DNA from: Flavobacteriaceae bacterium
GTDB lineage: Bacteria > Bacteroidota > Bacteroidia > Flavobacteriales > Flavobacteriaceae
NCBI GenBank assembly: GCA_021739635.1
Contig: JAIPBH010000015.1
Coordinates: forward strand, 1-64,000
DNA: 64,000 nucleotides
Direction: 5' to 3'
In this document: piece by piece, positions 1 to 9,229 of the stretch
Layout: each line of letters starts with the position of its first letter
Position numbering within the stretch: position 1 is the first letter of the stretch
Program-made: the position numbers and the translations under genes
Notes under the pieces: generated by a model
What the model saw: only the letters and a program-made list of their open reading frames with translations
Database searches by the model: none
Told to the model about the DNA's origin: nothing

Positions 1-84
<84 letters not shown>

Positions 85-90
85 TTTTTG

Positions 91-126
91 AATCCTCAAC
101 AATAAAATTGTTGAGGATTTTTTTTT
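91..126 (+). terminator. rRNA operon terminator
   Basis: The inverted repeat AATCCTCAAC / GTTGAGGATT around a short AT loop is followed directly by a run of T. It sits eight bases after the 5S gene and has the form of an intrinsic terminator closing the rRNA operon. Confidence 0.9.
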
Positions 127-164
127 AGAAATTATTTTGGTATGGACTCTTGGGTATTTAAATG

Positions 165-345
165 GGTTACCATAAGCTTTCTCGCGGGAGCGATAGCAAC
201 GGCATCCTTTTTATGGTTGATTTAAGAATTACATTATTGGTTTAAAATGGACGCTTCTAACCTGGAAACTCCTTAGTAACCAAGTATGATGACCATAAAA
301 AGATATAGTGGATAGCGCGGTTTTTATTTTTCTTAAAAACCCGCC
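165..345 (+). ncRNA. Candidate structured non-coding element
   Basis: This gap of about 300 bases between the rRNA terminator and the helicase gene has no credible gene. It shows nested pairing: CGCG at 183-186 with 316-319, ATCC at 204-207 with GGAT at 310-313, TTTTTATGG at 208-216 with CCATAAAAA at 293-301, GGTTAC at 165-170 with GTAACC at 276-281, and a terminator-like hairpin at 316-343 (GCGG..AAAAACCCGC). The phrases GCGATAGCAACGGCATCC and GATATAGTGGATAGCGCGG look like an intergenic motif I recall from other flavobacterial genomes, possibly the Flavo-1 RNA family. The family assignment is from memory and unverified, and the strand is inferred. Confidence 0.4.
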
Positions 346-398
346 CATAAAATCTTCAAAAGTAGTATCTTCAAAAACTCTATTTTTAAAAATATCTC

Positions 399-2834
399 AT
401 GGCTGTAAATAAACAACTCGAATTAGCTTGGGAGTTTGTGAATAATACAAATCGATCTATTTTTTTAACTGGTAAAGCAGGCACTGGTAAAACAACGTTT
501 TTACATCGTTTAAAAAGGGATAGTTTAAAACGCTTAGTTGTGGTGGCTCCTACTGGTGTGGCTGCGATTAATGCTAAAGGTGTTACGATTCATTCCTTTT
601 TTCAAATGCCATTCGGACCTATTTTGCCTGATACAGATTTGAATAATTCGAGCAATTTTAATAGAAAGTTTAGTAAAACAAAAATCAATATTATTAAGTC
701 GATGGATTTATTGGTTATTGATGAAATTAGTATGGTAAGAGCTGACTTGCTTGATGGTATTGATATAACTTTACGCCGTTTTAGAAATAGAAATAAGGTT
801 TTTGGAGGTGTTCAAGTACTTATGATTGGTGATTTGCATCAATTATCGCCTGTTATAAAAGAGAGCGAATGGGACTTATTAAAACATATTTACAGTAACG
901 GATTTTTTTTTAGTAGCCATGCTTATCAACAATGTCAAGCGGTTATTATAGAACTAAAACAAATTTACCGCCAAGAAAATCCTAAGTTTATTAATATTTT
1001 AAATGAGATTAGGAACAATATACTTAGTAAAGCAGCTGCTGATGAATTGAATAAGCGGTATATTCCAGATTTTACACCCGAAACTAATTCTGGGTATATC
1101 TCATTAACTACGCATAATAATAAGGCAGAAACAACTAATAGAGCAGAACTAGATAAGCTCAAAACAAAACAATTTGCTTATACTGCCAAAATAGAAGGTA
1201 AATTTCCAGAGTTTTCTTTTCCAAACGACGAAGTTCTTACATTTAAAGTAGGTGCTCAAGTCATGTTTATTAAAAATGACAGTAGCCCAGAGAAACGCTA
1301 TTATAATGGAAAAATTGGAAAAATAATTCACTTAGATAATAATGAAGTGGTAGTGCATTGTCCAGATGATGATTTTAATATCGAGACCACACCAGAAATT
1401 TGGGAAAACATCAATTATACGGTGAACCCTGAAACAAAAGCCATTACCGAAGATATCATGGGAACATTTACTCAAATGCCATTGCGATTGGCTTGGGCTA
1501 TAACCATTCATAAAAGTCAAGGTTTAACTTTTGAAAAGGCTATTATAGATGCTCAAGCTGCGTTTGCACATGGACAAACCTATGTAGCATTAAGCCGATG
1601 CAAATCTTTAGAAGGACTGGTTTTAAAAAGTAAAATTAGCTCTAGCCAAATTATTAGCGATAGTCATGTAATGTCATTTAATAAAAATGCTGAAGCTAAT
1701 GAGCCCGATAAAACGGTTTTAGAAAACTCTCAAAAAGCGTTTCAGTTAGATTTAATTGCCGATGTTTTTGAGTTTTATGAATTCTTAAATCCCATAAACA
1801 GAATCTTGAACATTTATTATAAAAACCGAAATAGTATTTTAGGAGTAGTAGAATCACCTTTGTTAACCATTAAAAATACCATTACCAATTTTTTAAAGGT
1901 GAGTAATAGCTTTAATTCACAATTAAAACAACTTTCAGAAAAAGAACTATTGCCAGAGTTAAGCGAACTCATTCAAGAGCGATTTAAAAAAGCAATAGTA
2001 TATTTTAAAACAGAAACAGAGGCAAAATTGCTATTGCCTTTAAAAGAACTAAATTTTACTACGGATAATAAAGCTATTGAAGCCGATATTATTAAAAACT
2101 TAGAGTCTATTGAAGAATTTATTGAAGCTAAAAATTTGTTTTTTAATGGATTATATGAAGGATTTACAATAATAAAACTTTTAGAATTACGCGCAAAGTC
2201 TGTATTTATTTTAAAAGAAAAACCTAAGAAAACTCGAAAATCTGTTATTGATGGCACTACCAATGTAGAATTATTTGAACTGTTGCGAGTACTCAGAAAT
2301 GAAATTGCTCATGAACATGGTTTAATACATTTTCAAGTGTTTAACCAAAAAGCATTATATGAGATGTGCGAAACCTTGCCATTAACAAAAAAAGAATTAC
2401 TGCTTATTAATGGCCTGGGAAAGACCCGAGTTGAAAAGTATGGAAGTGCTATTTTAAATGTTATTAAACATTATTGTGATGAAAATGATATAGAAACTTT
2501 AAATGATAACATTTCTTTTGAAGAGAAGAAACCAAAAAGCAAAAAAATAGACACTAAAAAATTGTCTTTAGAATTGTTTAAATCAGGCAAATCTATTGAA
2601 GAGATTGCCAATGAACGCGACTTAAATGAAAACACTATTTTTGGGCATTTGGCAAGTTTTGTTTCTTCGGGCGAAGTGAAGATTACAGATTTAATTTCTA
2701 AAAACCACTATGAAGCGTTAAAGAAACTTATTCCAAGCATGATTTTCGAGAATCTATCTGATTTAAAACATCAGTTAGATGATACATATTCTTATGGAGA
2801 ATTGCGTTTGGTTCTCGAAGATTTAAGCAAATAA
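399..2834 (+). CDS. PIF1-like helicase with HRDC-like and helix-turn-helix C-terminus
   Basis: This 811-residue protein is a superfamily 1 helicase of the PIF1/RecD type. The Walker A motif GKAGTGKT is at residues 25-32, the Walker B motif VIDEIS near 105-111, and the late helicase motif TIHKSQGLTF near 370. The first 430 residues form the motor. A helical region follows, then an HRDC-like segment (about 640-705) and a C-terminal helix-turn-helix resembling the HTH_40 family (about 720-800, containing KSGKSIEEIA). Such proteins are expected to unwind DNA during replication or repair. The protein is full length and starts at the ATG that follows a 5' untranslated AT-rich stretch. The exact cellular role is not predictable. 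Confidence 0.88.
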   Translation: MAVNKQLELAWEFVNNTNRSIFLTGKAGTGKTTFLHRLKRDSLKRLVVVAPTGVAAINAKGVTIHSFFQMPFGPILPDTDLNNSSNFNRKFSKTKINIIKSMDLLVIDEISMVRADLLDGIDITLRRFRNRNKVFGGVQVLMIGDLHQLSPVIKESEWDLLKHIYSNGFFFSSHAYQQCQAVIIELKQIYRQENPKFINILNEIRNNILSKAAADELNKRYIPDFTPETNSGYISLTTHNNKAETTNRAELDKLKTKQFAYTAKIEGKFPEFSFPNDEVLTFKVGAQVMFIKNDSSPEKRYYNGKIGKIIHLDNNEVVVHCPDDDFNIETTPEIWENINYTVNPETKAITEDIMGTFTQMPLRLAWAITIHKSQGLTFEKAIIDAQAAFAHGQTYVALSRCKSLEGLVLKSKISSSQIISDSHVMSFNKNAEANEPDKTVLENSQKAFQLDLIADVFEFYEFLNPINRILNIYYKNRNSILGVVESPLLTIKNTITNFLKVSNSFNSQLKQLSEKELLPELSELIQERFKKAIVYFKTETEAKLLLPLKELNFTTDNKAIEADIIKNLESIEEFIEAKNLFFNGLYEGFTIIKLLELRAKSVFILKEKPKKTRKSVIDGTTNVELFELLRVLRNEIAHEHGLIHFQVFNQKALYEMCETLPLTKKELLLINGLGKTRVEKYGSAILNVIKHYCDENDIETLNDNISFEEKKPKSKKIDTKKLSLELFKSGKSIEEIANERDLNENTIFGHLASFVSSGEVKITDLISKNHYEALKKLIPSMIFENLSDLKHQLDDTYSYGELRLVLEDLSK

Positions 2835-2910
2835 TTTTAATCTCTCAAAATACTTCTCGAGATTACAAAAAAGGAATTTTAATCTCTCAGAATACTCCTC
2901 GAGATTACAA
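2835..2910. repeat. 42-bp-period direct duplication of the acyl-CoA dehydrogenase 3' end
   Basis: Positions 2835-2868 and 2877-2910 are 34-base copies with two mismatches. The right copy encodes the last residues VISRSILRD and stop of the acyl-CoA dehydrogenase on the minus strand. The left copy lies outside the gene, right after the helicase stop codon, and would encode the same residues with only synonymous changes. Each copy also contains the inverted arms TAATCTC / GAGATTA, so the pair forms two tandem hairpins between convergent genes. Confidence 0.85.
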
Positions 2911-4021
2911 TTTTTTGAATTTCAGAAGTGCCTTCATAAATTTGGGTTATTTTGGCATCGCGCATTAAACGTTCTACATGATAATCTTTAACAAAGCCAT
3001 TTCCACCGTGTATTTGAACGGCTTCTACAGTATGTTTCATAGCCACTTTTGAAGCGTATAATTTTGCCACAGCACTCGAAATGTCATAATTATTATTTTG
3101 ATCTTTATCCCAAGCGGCTTTCATTACTAAATGACGAGCAGCAGAAATTTCGGTATACATATCTGCTAATTTAAATGCAATAGCTTGATGATTAGATATT
3201 TCAGTTCCAAAAGCTTTGCGTTCTTTGGAGTATTTTAAAGCTAGTTCATAAGCACCTTGAGCGATTCCTAAAGCTTGAGATGCAATCCCAATTCTGCCTC
3301 CAGATAAGGTTTTCATAGCAAATCTAAAACCAAAACCATCATCACCTATTCTATTCTCTTTTGGTACTTTTACGTCATTAAATTGCAATGTATGTGTATC
3401 GCTTCCTCGAATGCCTAGTTTGTTTTCTTTTGGACCAATATGAAATCCATCCATGCCTTTTTCAATAATAAAAGCATTAATACCATGAGAGCCTTTGTCT
3501 TTTTCAGTTTGTGCGATTACTAAATACACATCTGCACGTCCACCGTTTGTAATCCAGTTTTTTGTTCCGTTTAGTAAATAATAATCTCCTTTATCTATGG
3601 CTGAAGTTTTTTGTGAGGTTGCATCACTGCCAGCTTCGGGCTCACTTAAACAAAAAGCCCCAATATTTTCACCAGTTGCTAGTTTTGGCAAATATTTTTG
3701 TTTTTGAACTTCTGTACCAAACGCTTCAATTCCGTAACAAACTAACGAATTATTTACTGAAACAATTACAGAAGCAGACGCATCAATTTTTGATAATTCT
3801 TCCATAATAAGAACATATGAGACGGCATCCATACCGCTTCCTCCATATTTAGGATCAACCATAATACCCATAAATCCCAACGCGCCCATTTTTTTTACTA
3901 AGTTGTCAGGAAAGTGTTGATTTTCATCACGTTCAATAACTCCTGGAAGTAATTCGGTTTGAGCAAAATCACGAGCCGCATCACGAATCATCATATGCTC
4001 TTCGGTAAGATTAAAATTCAT
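2879..4021 (-). CDS. Acyl-CoA dehydrogenase
   Basis: The 380-residue product is an FAD-dependent acyl-CoA dehydrogenase of the short-chain/butyryl type, which introduces the trans-2 double bond in fatty acid or branched amino acid breakdown. The family signatures are visible: GAFCLSEPEAGSD near residue 120, GTKNWITNGG near 150, and the C-terminal QIHGGNGFVKDYHVERLMRDAKI. The catalytic base should be the Glu of YEGTSEIQ close to the C-terminus. Length matches the family. The gene is convergent with the helicase and divergent from anmK. The substrate chain length is not decided by the sequence. Confidence 0.93.
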   Translation of the reverse strand: MNFNLTEEHMMIRDAARDFAQTELLPGVIERDENQHFPDNLVKKMGALGFMGIMVDPKYGGSGMDAVSYVLIMEELSKIDASASVIVSVNNSLVCYGIEAFGTEVQKQKYLPKLATGENIGAFCLSEPEAGSDATSQKTSAIDKGDYYLLNGTKNWITNGGRADVYLVIAQTEKDKGSHGINAFIIEKGMDGFHIGPKENKLGIRGSDTHTLQFNDVKVPKENRIGDDGFGFRFAMKTLSGGRIGIASQALGIAQGAYELALKYSKERKAFGTEISNHQAIAFKLADMYTEISAARHLVMKAAWDKDQNNNYDISSAVAKLYASKVAMKHTVEAVQIHGGNGFVKDYHVERLMRDAKITQIYEGTSEIQKIVISRSILRD

Positions 4022-4058
4022 AGTAAAATAAATTGTTAATTTGATAAAAAAATGTACA

Positions 4059-4066
4059 CAAAGATA
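4059..4066 (-). promoter_or_regulatory. Probable promoter -7 box of the acyl-CoA dehydrogenase gene
   Basis: On the minus strand this reads TATCTTTG, an exact match to the Bacteroidota -7 consensus TAnnTTTG. It lies about 38 bases upstream of the start codon. A TTATTG sequence about 20 bases further upstream (4085-4090) may be the -33 part. Confidence 0.55.
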
Positions 4067-4113
4067 GATTTTTAATAGAATATTTTCAATAAGTATTATT
4101 AATTTTACTGAAT

Positions 4114-5178
4114 ATGAAAAAATCAGAATATAAAATTATTGGGGTAATGTCTGGTACTTCGCTTGATGGCATAGACTTGGTTTACGTTGCTTTCAATTTT
4201 AGCAAGACTTGGAGTTTTCAAATAATAAAAGCCGATACTTTTTCATATGATGATTACTGGTTAGGTATTCTAAAAGATTTGGTCTTGTTTTCAAACGAAG
4301 AATTAAAGGTTATTGATGAAGATTACACAAGATATTTAGCTATCAAAATTCAAGATTTTATAAATAAACACAACATTCAAAATATTGATGCCATTTGTTC
4401 TCATGGGCATACAGCATTACATCAACCTGAAAAGAAATTAACATATCAAATTGGCAATCTTCCAATCTTAGCGTCGCTATTGCAAAAAACAATTGTTTGT
4501 GATTTTAGAGTTCAAGATGTACAGCTTGGCGGACAAGGAGCTCCTTTAGTGCCTATTGGCGATGCCTTATTGTTTTCTGAATATAAATTTTGCATGAATC
4601 TTGGCGGTTTTGCAAATGTTTCTACCTTAATTAATAATGACGTAATTGCTTATGATATTTGTCCGGTAAATATTGTTTTAAACTACTATATTAAAAAATT
4701 AGGGCATGATTTTGACGATGAAGGGAAAATGGCCTCAACTGGAATTGTAAATAATGAATTATTAAAAAGTCTAAATAACCTAGATTTTTATAAAAAGCCC
4801 TATCCTAAATCTTTAGGGTTAGAATGGGTAAAATCAGTCATTTTTTCTTTGATAGATTCGTATGGGCTTGAAATTAAAGATATATTGAGAACGTTTGTTG
4901 AGCATATTGCATTGCAAATTTCTAAAGAAATACATGCCAAGAATAATTCATCAGTATTAGTAACTGGCGGCGGTGCTTACAATGTTTTTTTAATGGAAAG
5001 CATTAAGGCTCATTCAAATAGCAAAATATTAATGCCATCAAAAGAAATCATAGAGTTTAAAGAAGCTTTGATTTTTGGCTTTTTAGGAGTTTTAAAACTT
5101 AGAGAAGAAATTAATTGTTTGCAATCTGTTACAGGTGCTTCTCGCAATCATAGTTCTGGAAATATTTTTCATCCATAA
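4114..5178 (+). CDS. anmK: Anhydro-N-acetylmuramic acid kinase
   Basis: AnmK phosphorylates 1,6-anhydro-MurNAc released by peptidoglycan turnover and opens the anhydro ring to give MurNAc-6-phosphate in the cytoplasm. The N-terminal VMSGTSLDGIDL is the family signature. Other sugar-kinase/ASKHA motifs are CSHGHTALHQP (about residue 93), DFRVQDVQLGGQGAPLVPIGD (about 129, with the catalytic Asp expected here) and VTGGGAYN (about 284). At 354 residues it is full length. It is a single gene, divergent from the acyl-CoA dehydrogenase. Confidence 0.95.
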   Translation: MKKSEYKIIGVMSGTSLDGIDLVYVAFNFSKTWSFQIIKADTFSYDDYWLGILKDLVLFSNEELKVIDEDYTRYLAIKIQDFINKHNIQNIDAICSHGHTALHQPEKKLTYQIGNLPILASLLQKTIVCDFRVQDVQLGGQGAPLVPIGDALLFSEYKFCMNLGGFANVSTLINNDVIAYDICPVNIVLNYYIKKLGHDFDDEGKMASTGIVNNELLKSLNNLDFYKKPYPKSLGLEWVKSVIFSLIDSYGLEIKDILRTFVEHIALQISKEIHAKNNSSVLVTGGGAYNVFLMESIKAHSNSKILMPSKEIIEFKEALIFGFLGVLKLREEINCLQSVTGASRNHSSGNIFHP

Positions 5179-5216
5179 AATTATTGTAAAATGAATCTTT
5201 TAGGATTTTAGTTTTT

Positions 5217-5224
5217 TATATTTG
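5217..5224 (+). promoter_or_regulatory. Probable promoter -7 box of the amino acid dehydrogenase gene
   Basis: TATATTTG matches TAnnTTTG exactly, and a TTTTA at 5198-5202 is at roughly the right distance for a -33 box. Transcription would start near 5230, leaving an untranslated leader of about 100 bases before the ATG at 5332. Confidence 0.55.
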
Positions 5225-5331
5225 TTACTTTAGTAATTTAACCTTTATTATATGAATCAACTTTAGCTTCGCTTAGATATTAATTACAGAAATTTAAACG
5301 AAATTTATTAGAGACTGATGTGATTATATAA

Positions 5332-6558
5332 ATGAAAGAATTATTAAAAAAATACGAAAATAAAGAACCAGAAATAGTTTTTAACTGGAAAGATTCTAAA
5401 ACTGAAGCAGAAGGATGGGTTGTTATAAATTCACTACGTGGTGGTGCAGCTGGCGGCGGTACAAGAATGCGAAAGGGATTAGATATGAATGAAGTTTTAT
5501 CACTAGCTAAGACAATGGAAATTAAATTTACAGTGTCAGGTCCATCAATAGGCGGAGCCAAATCTGGTATTAATTTTGATCCAAATGACCCAAGAAAGAA
5601 AGACGTTTTAGAACGTTGGTATCAAGTGGTCTCTCCATTACTTAAAAGCTACTATGGCACAGGTGGAGATTTAAATGTTGATGAAATTCATGAAGTGATT
5701 CCAATTACTGAAGAAAGTGGTGTTTGGCATCCACAAGAAGGTGTTTTTAATGGGTATTTTAAACCAACTGAAGCAGATAAAATTAATAGAATTGGGCAAT
5801 TACGTCAAGGCGTCATTAAAGTTATTGAAAACCCTTTTTACTCACCAAGTGTTTCCAGAAAGTACACAGTGGCAGATATGATTACTGGGTTTGGAGTTGC
5901 TGAAGCAGTTAAACAATATTATAATATATACGGAGGAAATATTGAAGGCAAGCGCGCTATAGTTCAAGGATTTGGCAATGTAGGAGCCGCAGCTGCATTT
6001 TATTTATCTCAAATGGGAGTTAAAATAGTTGGGATAATTGATATTGTTGGAGGATTAATTAATAAAGAAGGATTTACTTTTGATGACATCACAAAGTTAT
6101 TTCTTGCTAAAACTGGAAATACTTTAGTTAGTGATAAATTAATTCCTTTTAAAGAAATTAATGAAAAAATATGGTCACTAAATGCCGAAATATTTGCGCC
6201 ATGCGCTTCCTCAAGATTGGTAACTATACATCAAATAGATGAACTCATTGATAGTGGGTTAGAGGTTATTTCATGTGGTGCAAACGTACCATTTGCAGAT
6301 AAAGAGATTTTCTTTGGTCCTATTATGGAGCACACAGATTATAGAGTTAGTTTAATACCAGATTTTATATCCAACTGTGGAATGGCTAGAGTTTTTGCAT
6401 ATTTTATGGAAAGAAAAGTACAAATGACAGATGAAGCCATATTTAATGATACTTCAAATACAATAAAAAAAGCAATAGAAAAAGTATATAATAAAAAACA
6501 AAGTAAAAAAGGAATTAGCGAAACTGCATTTGAAATCGCTTTAGATCAACTCATTTAA
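5332..6558 (+). CDS. Glu/Leu/Phe/Val family amino acid dehydrogenase
   Basis: The 408-residue product is an NAD(P)-dependent amino acid dehydrogenase. The N-terminal substrate domain carries SIGGAKSGINFDP (about residues 72-84), which contains the catalytic Lys of the family. The Rossmann domain begins at VQGFGNVGAAAAFYL (about 207). The protein is shorter than hexameric glutamate dehydrogenases and looks nearer to the leucine/valine dehydrogenase branch, but specificity cannot be assigned from motifs alone. It precedes nhaD by nine bases, so the two are probably co-transcribed, linking ammonium/amino acid turnover with sodium-proton exchange in one unit. Confidence 0.9.
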   Translation: MKELLKKYENKEPEIVFNWKDSKTEAEGWVVINSLRGGAAGGGTRMRKGLDMNEVLSLAKTMEIKFTVSGPSIGGAKSGINFDPNDPRKKDVLERWYQVVSPLLKSYYGTGGDLNVDEIHEVIPITEESGVWHPQEGVFNGYFKPTEADKINRIGQLRQGVIKVIENPFYSPSVSRKYTVADMITGFGVAEAVKQYYNIYGGNIEGKRAIVQGFGNVGAAAAFYLSQMGVKIVGIIDIVGGLINKEGFTFDDITKLFLAKTGNTLVSDKLIPFKEINEKIWSLNAEIFAPCASSRLVTIHQIDELIDSGLEVISCGANVPFADKEIFFGPIMEHTDYRVSLIPDFISNCGMARVFAYFMERKVQMTDEAIFNDTSNTIKKAIEKVYNKKQSKKGISETAFEIALDQLI

Positions 6559-6567
6559 TTAAAATTT

Positions 6568-7962
6568 ATGGAAGCAGCAATTATTTTGGTATTTGTAGTA
6601 GGCTATTTAGCCATTACTTTAGAGCACAGTATAAAAATAGATAAACTCATACCAGCATTGGTGATGATGGCCATATGTTGGGCTTTAATTTCTTTAGGAA
6701 TTGAAACTTTTCCACAATGGTTTGATTCTGCCAATCATACATTATTAGAAGGCTTTGGTGCTTTTTCTGGAGAAGAGAAAATGCATCTTATGGAAGAGAC
6801 TTTATTGCATCACTTAGGAAAAACGGCAGAAATTTTAGTTTTTCTTTTAGGAGCCATGACCATCGTTGAAATTATTGATTATTTTGATGGATTTTCAACC
6901 ATTAAAGACTTTGTTAAAACTAAAAAGAAAACCAAAATATTATGGGTGTTCTCTATTTTAGCATTCACCCTATCAGCAATTATCGATAATCTTACAGCAA
7001 CTATTGTACTTATTTCAATTCTTCAAAAAATAGTAAAAGATAGAGATACTAGGTTATATCTTGCAGGTTTAATTATTATAGCTGCCAATGCCGGTGGTGC
7101 TTGGTCACCAATTGGAGATGTTACAACTACCATGCTTTGGATTGGTAAAAAAGTAAGTACGGGGCATTTAATTGGGTATTTATTGGTGCCTTCTTTTTTA
7201 TGTATGGCAGTACCAACATTTATCGCGTCATTTTTGCCAATTTTTAAAGGTGAATTGGATGTTGAAACTCAAGTCGAGGAAAAGAAAAAGTCAAGATTTA
7301 GTGCAACAATGTTATATCTAGGTTTAGGAGCCATTGTTTTTGTACCAATTTTTAAAATGATAACACATTTGCCACCATATGTAGGTATGATGTTATCTTT
7401 AGGAGTTGTAGCCGTTTTTGCTGAAGTTTACAGCAGTTCTAAATTTAGCATGACAGTCTTTGATTCAGAAGAAAGTGATACTCATGCATTGCATAGTCCT
7501 GTTCATCATTCATTATCAAAAATTGAATTACCAAGTATTCTTTTCTTTTTAGGAATATTAATGACTGTTGCAGCATTAGAATCTTTAGGTATATTATTTG
7601 AATTTGCAACTACTTTAAAAGAAGGTATGCCAATGTTGGGCACAGAATTACATCATACAGGCGTTTCAGATTTAGTAATTTTATTATTAGGTGTAGGTTC
7701 TGCTGTTATTGATAATGTGCCTTTGGTAGCAGCTAGTTTGGGTATGTTTTCTGAACCTATGGATAATGAACTTTGGCATTTTGTAGCGTATTCTGCCGGA
7801 ACTGGTGGTAGTATGTTAATTATAGGTTCTGCAGCAGGAGTAGTGGCTATGGGAATGGAGAAAATTGATTTTTTCTGGTACTTTAAAAAGATTTCTTGGT
7901 TAGCGTTAATTGGTTTTCTAGTAGGTGCTGCTGCATTTATGGTAACAAGAACATTATTTTAA
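6568..7962 (+). CDS. nhaD: NhaD-type Na+/H+ antiporter
   Basis: This 464-residue inner-membrane protein of the ion transporter superfamily is rich in hydrophobic helices. Two inverted half-repeats each hold an unwound motif: SAIIDNLTATIVLISIL near residue 135 and SAVIDNVPLVAASLGMF near 377, the paired IDN(L/V) signature of NhaD/ArsB-like transporters. It should exchange Na+ (or Li+) for H+ at alkaline pH, which suits a marine or salt-exposed life style. A cytoplasmic His-rich loop (about residues 305-315, HALHSPVHHS) lies in the middle. It probably forms an operon with the preceding dehydrogenase. Confidence 0.92.
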   Translation: MEAAIILVFVVGYLAITLEHSIKIDKLIPALVMMAICWALISLGIETFPQWFDSANHTLLEGFGAFSGEEKMHLMEETLLHHLGKTAEILVFLLGAMTIVEIIDYFDGFSTIKDFVKTKKKTKILWVFSILAFTLSAIIDNLTATIVLISILQKIVKDRDTRLYLAGLIIIAANAGGAWSPIGDVTTTMLWIGKKVSTGHLIGYLLVPSFLCMAVPTFIASFLPIFKGELDVETQVEEKKKSRFSATMLYLGLGAIVFVPIFKMITHLPPYVGMMLSLGVVAVFAEVYSSSKFSMTVFDSEESDTHALHSPVHHSLSKIELPSILFFLGILMTVAALESLGILFEFATTLKEGMPMLGTELHHTGVSDLVILLLGVGSAVIDNVPLVAASLGMFSEPMDNELWHFVAYSAGTGGSMLIIGSAAGVVAMGMEKIDFFWYFKKISWLALIGFLVGAAAFMVTRTLF

Positions 7963-8016
7963 TATACTTTAATAAAAAAACAAACGTTATATAATCGGTA
8001 AGAAATTAGATACTAT

Positions 8017-8718
8017 ATGTTAAATACATTAATACAAAACGCACAAGAAGGAGTTGATATAATTCAAGATGGGGAACCAGTTGAAAAAACACTTTCAATT
8101 ATAGAACTTATTAGTAGTGGAGGTGTTGCAGGACAGCTTATTATTGCTGTTTTATTTTTAATGCTAGTCTTAGCAATTTATATTTATTTTGAAAGATTGT
8201 TTGCTATTAAATCTGCATCTAAAATTGATTCAAATTTTATGAATCAAATAAAAGATCATGTAAGTCATGGAAAAATTGACTCAGCCCAAATTTTATGTGC
8301 TCAAGTAAATTCACCTGTATCGAGATTAATTGGGAAAGGCATTTCAAGAATAGGAAAACCTCTAGCTGATATTAATACAGCTCTAGAAAATGCTGGAAGA
8401 TTAGAAATTTATCAGCTAGAAAAGAACGTAAGTATGTTAGCTACTATTTCGGGAGCTGGCCCTATGATTGGGTTTCTTGGTACAGTAATAGGTATGATAT
8501 TAGCCATATTTGAACTTGCAAATGCTGGTGGCACCATACAAATGGATGTATTAGCTAGTGGTTTATATACTGCAATGACAACAACAGTTGCTGGTTTAAT
8601 TGTGGGAATTGTAGCTTTTATGGCCTATAACCATTTGGTTGTAAAAACTGATAAAGTTGTATATCAAATGGAAGCAAATTCATTGGAGTTTTTGGACCAT
8701 TTAAACGAACCATCATAA
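8017..8718 (+). CDS. exbB: MotA/TolQ/ExbB proton channel family protein
   Basis: The 233-residue protein has three predicted membrane helices: near residues 35-60, 145-170 and 190-215. The conserved MotA/TolQ/ExbB block is ISGAGPMIGFLGTVIGM followed by TTTVAGLIVGI. Together with ExbD it would form the proton channel that energises TonB. It heads a run exbB-exbD-tonB-folC with gaps of 87, 28 and 1 bases, so these genes are likely one transcription unit. Confidence 0.92.
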   Translation: MLNTLIQNAQEGVDIIQDGEPVEKTLSIIELISSGGVAGQLIIAVLFLMLVLAIYIYFERLFAIKSASKIDSNFMNQIKDHVSHGKIDSAQILCAQVNSPVSRLIGKGISRIGKPLADINTALENAGRLEIYQLEKNVSMLATISGAGPMIGFLGTVIGMILAIFELANAGGTIQMDVLASGLYTAMTTTVAGLIVGIVAFMAYNHLVVKTDKVVYQMEANSLEFLDHLNEPS

Positions 8719-8805
8719 TTTGAAATCGCCATAATTTGGAAACACAATCACCAATAAAAATAAAGCGATAACATATGACCATTAAAAAACTATATATATT
8801 TACAT

Positions 8806-9201
8806 ATGAATATTAGAGGAAGAAATAAAGTATCACCAGAATTCAATATGTCTTCAATGACAGATATTGTATTTCTCTTACTTATATTTTTTATGATAGC
8901 TTCTACTTTGGTATCCACAAGTGCTATTGATATTTTATTACCTAAAGCAAGTGGTAAAACTGAAAACAAAAAATCTGTAGCTGTAAGTATAAAGAAGGAC
9001 TTGACTTATTATATTGATTCAAAACGTGTTGGTGAAAGTGTTTTAGAGTCTGAGCTTATTGCTGCACTTTCTTCTGAAGAAAAACCAACCGTTATCTTAA
9101 GAGCCGAGAAGTCTGTGCCTGTTGAAAATGTGGTTAAGGTTATGGATATAGCTAATAGAAATAAATTTAAAGTCATATTAGCGGTTAAGCCAAATGATTA
9201 A
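8806..9201 (+). CDS. exbD: ExbD/TolR biopolymer transport protein
   Basis: At 131 residues this has the ExbD form: a short cytoplasmic N-terminus, one membrane helix (about residues 17-36, SMTDIVFLLLIFFMI) with the essential Asp of the MTDIVFLLLIFFM motif, and a small periplasmic domain. It is expected to partner the ExbB-like protein encoded just upstream and to couple proton flow to the TonB protein encoded next. Confidence 0.92.
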   Translation: MNIRGRNKVSPEFNMSSMTDIVFLLLIFFMIASTLVSTSAIDILLPKASGKTENKKSVAVSIKKDLTYYIDSKRVGESVLESELIAALSSEEKPTVILRAEKSVPVENVVKVMDIANRNKFKVILAVKPND

Positions 9202-9229
9202 TACTTTTAATAGGATTTATTGTTAGCCA

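Noticed and set aside
5252-5266. Four-codon leader frame (MNQL stop) before the amino acid dehydrogenase gene
   Set aside because: Too short and without a terminator/antiterminator pair after it; in AT-rich DNA such a frame is expected by chance.
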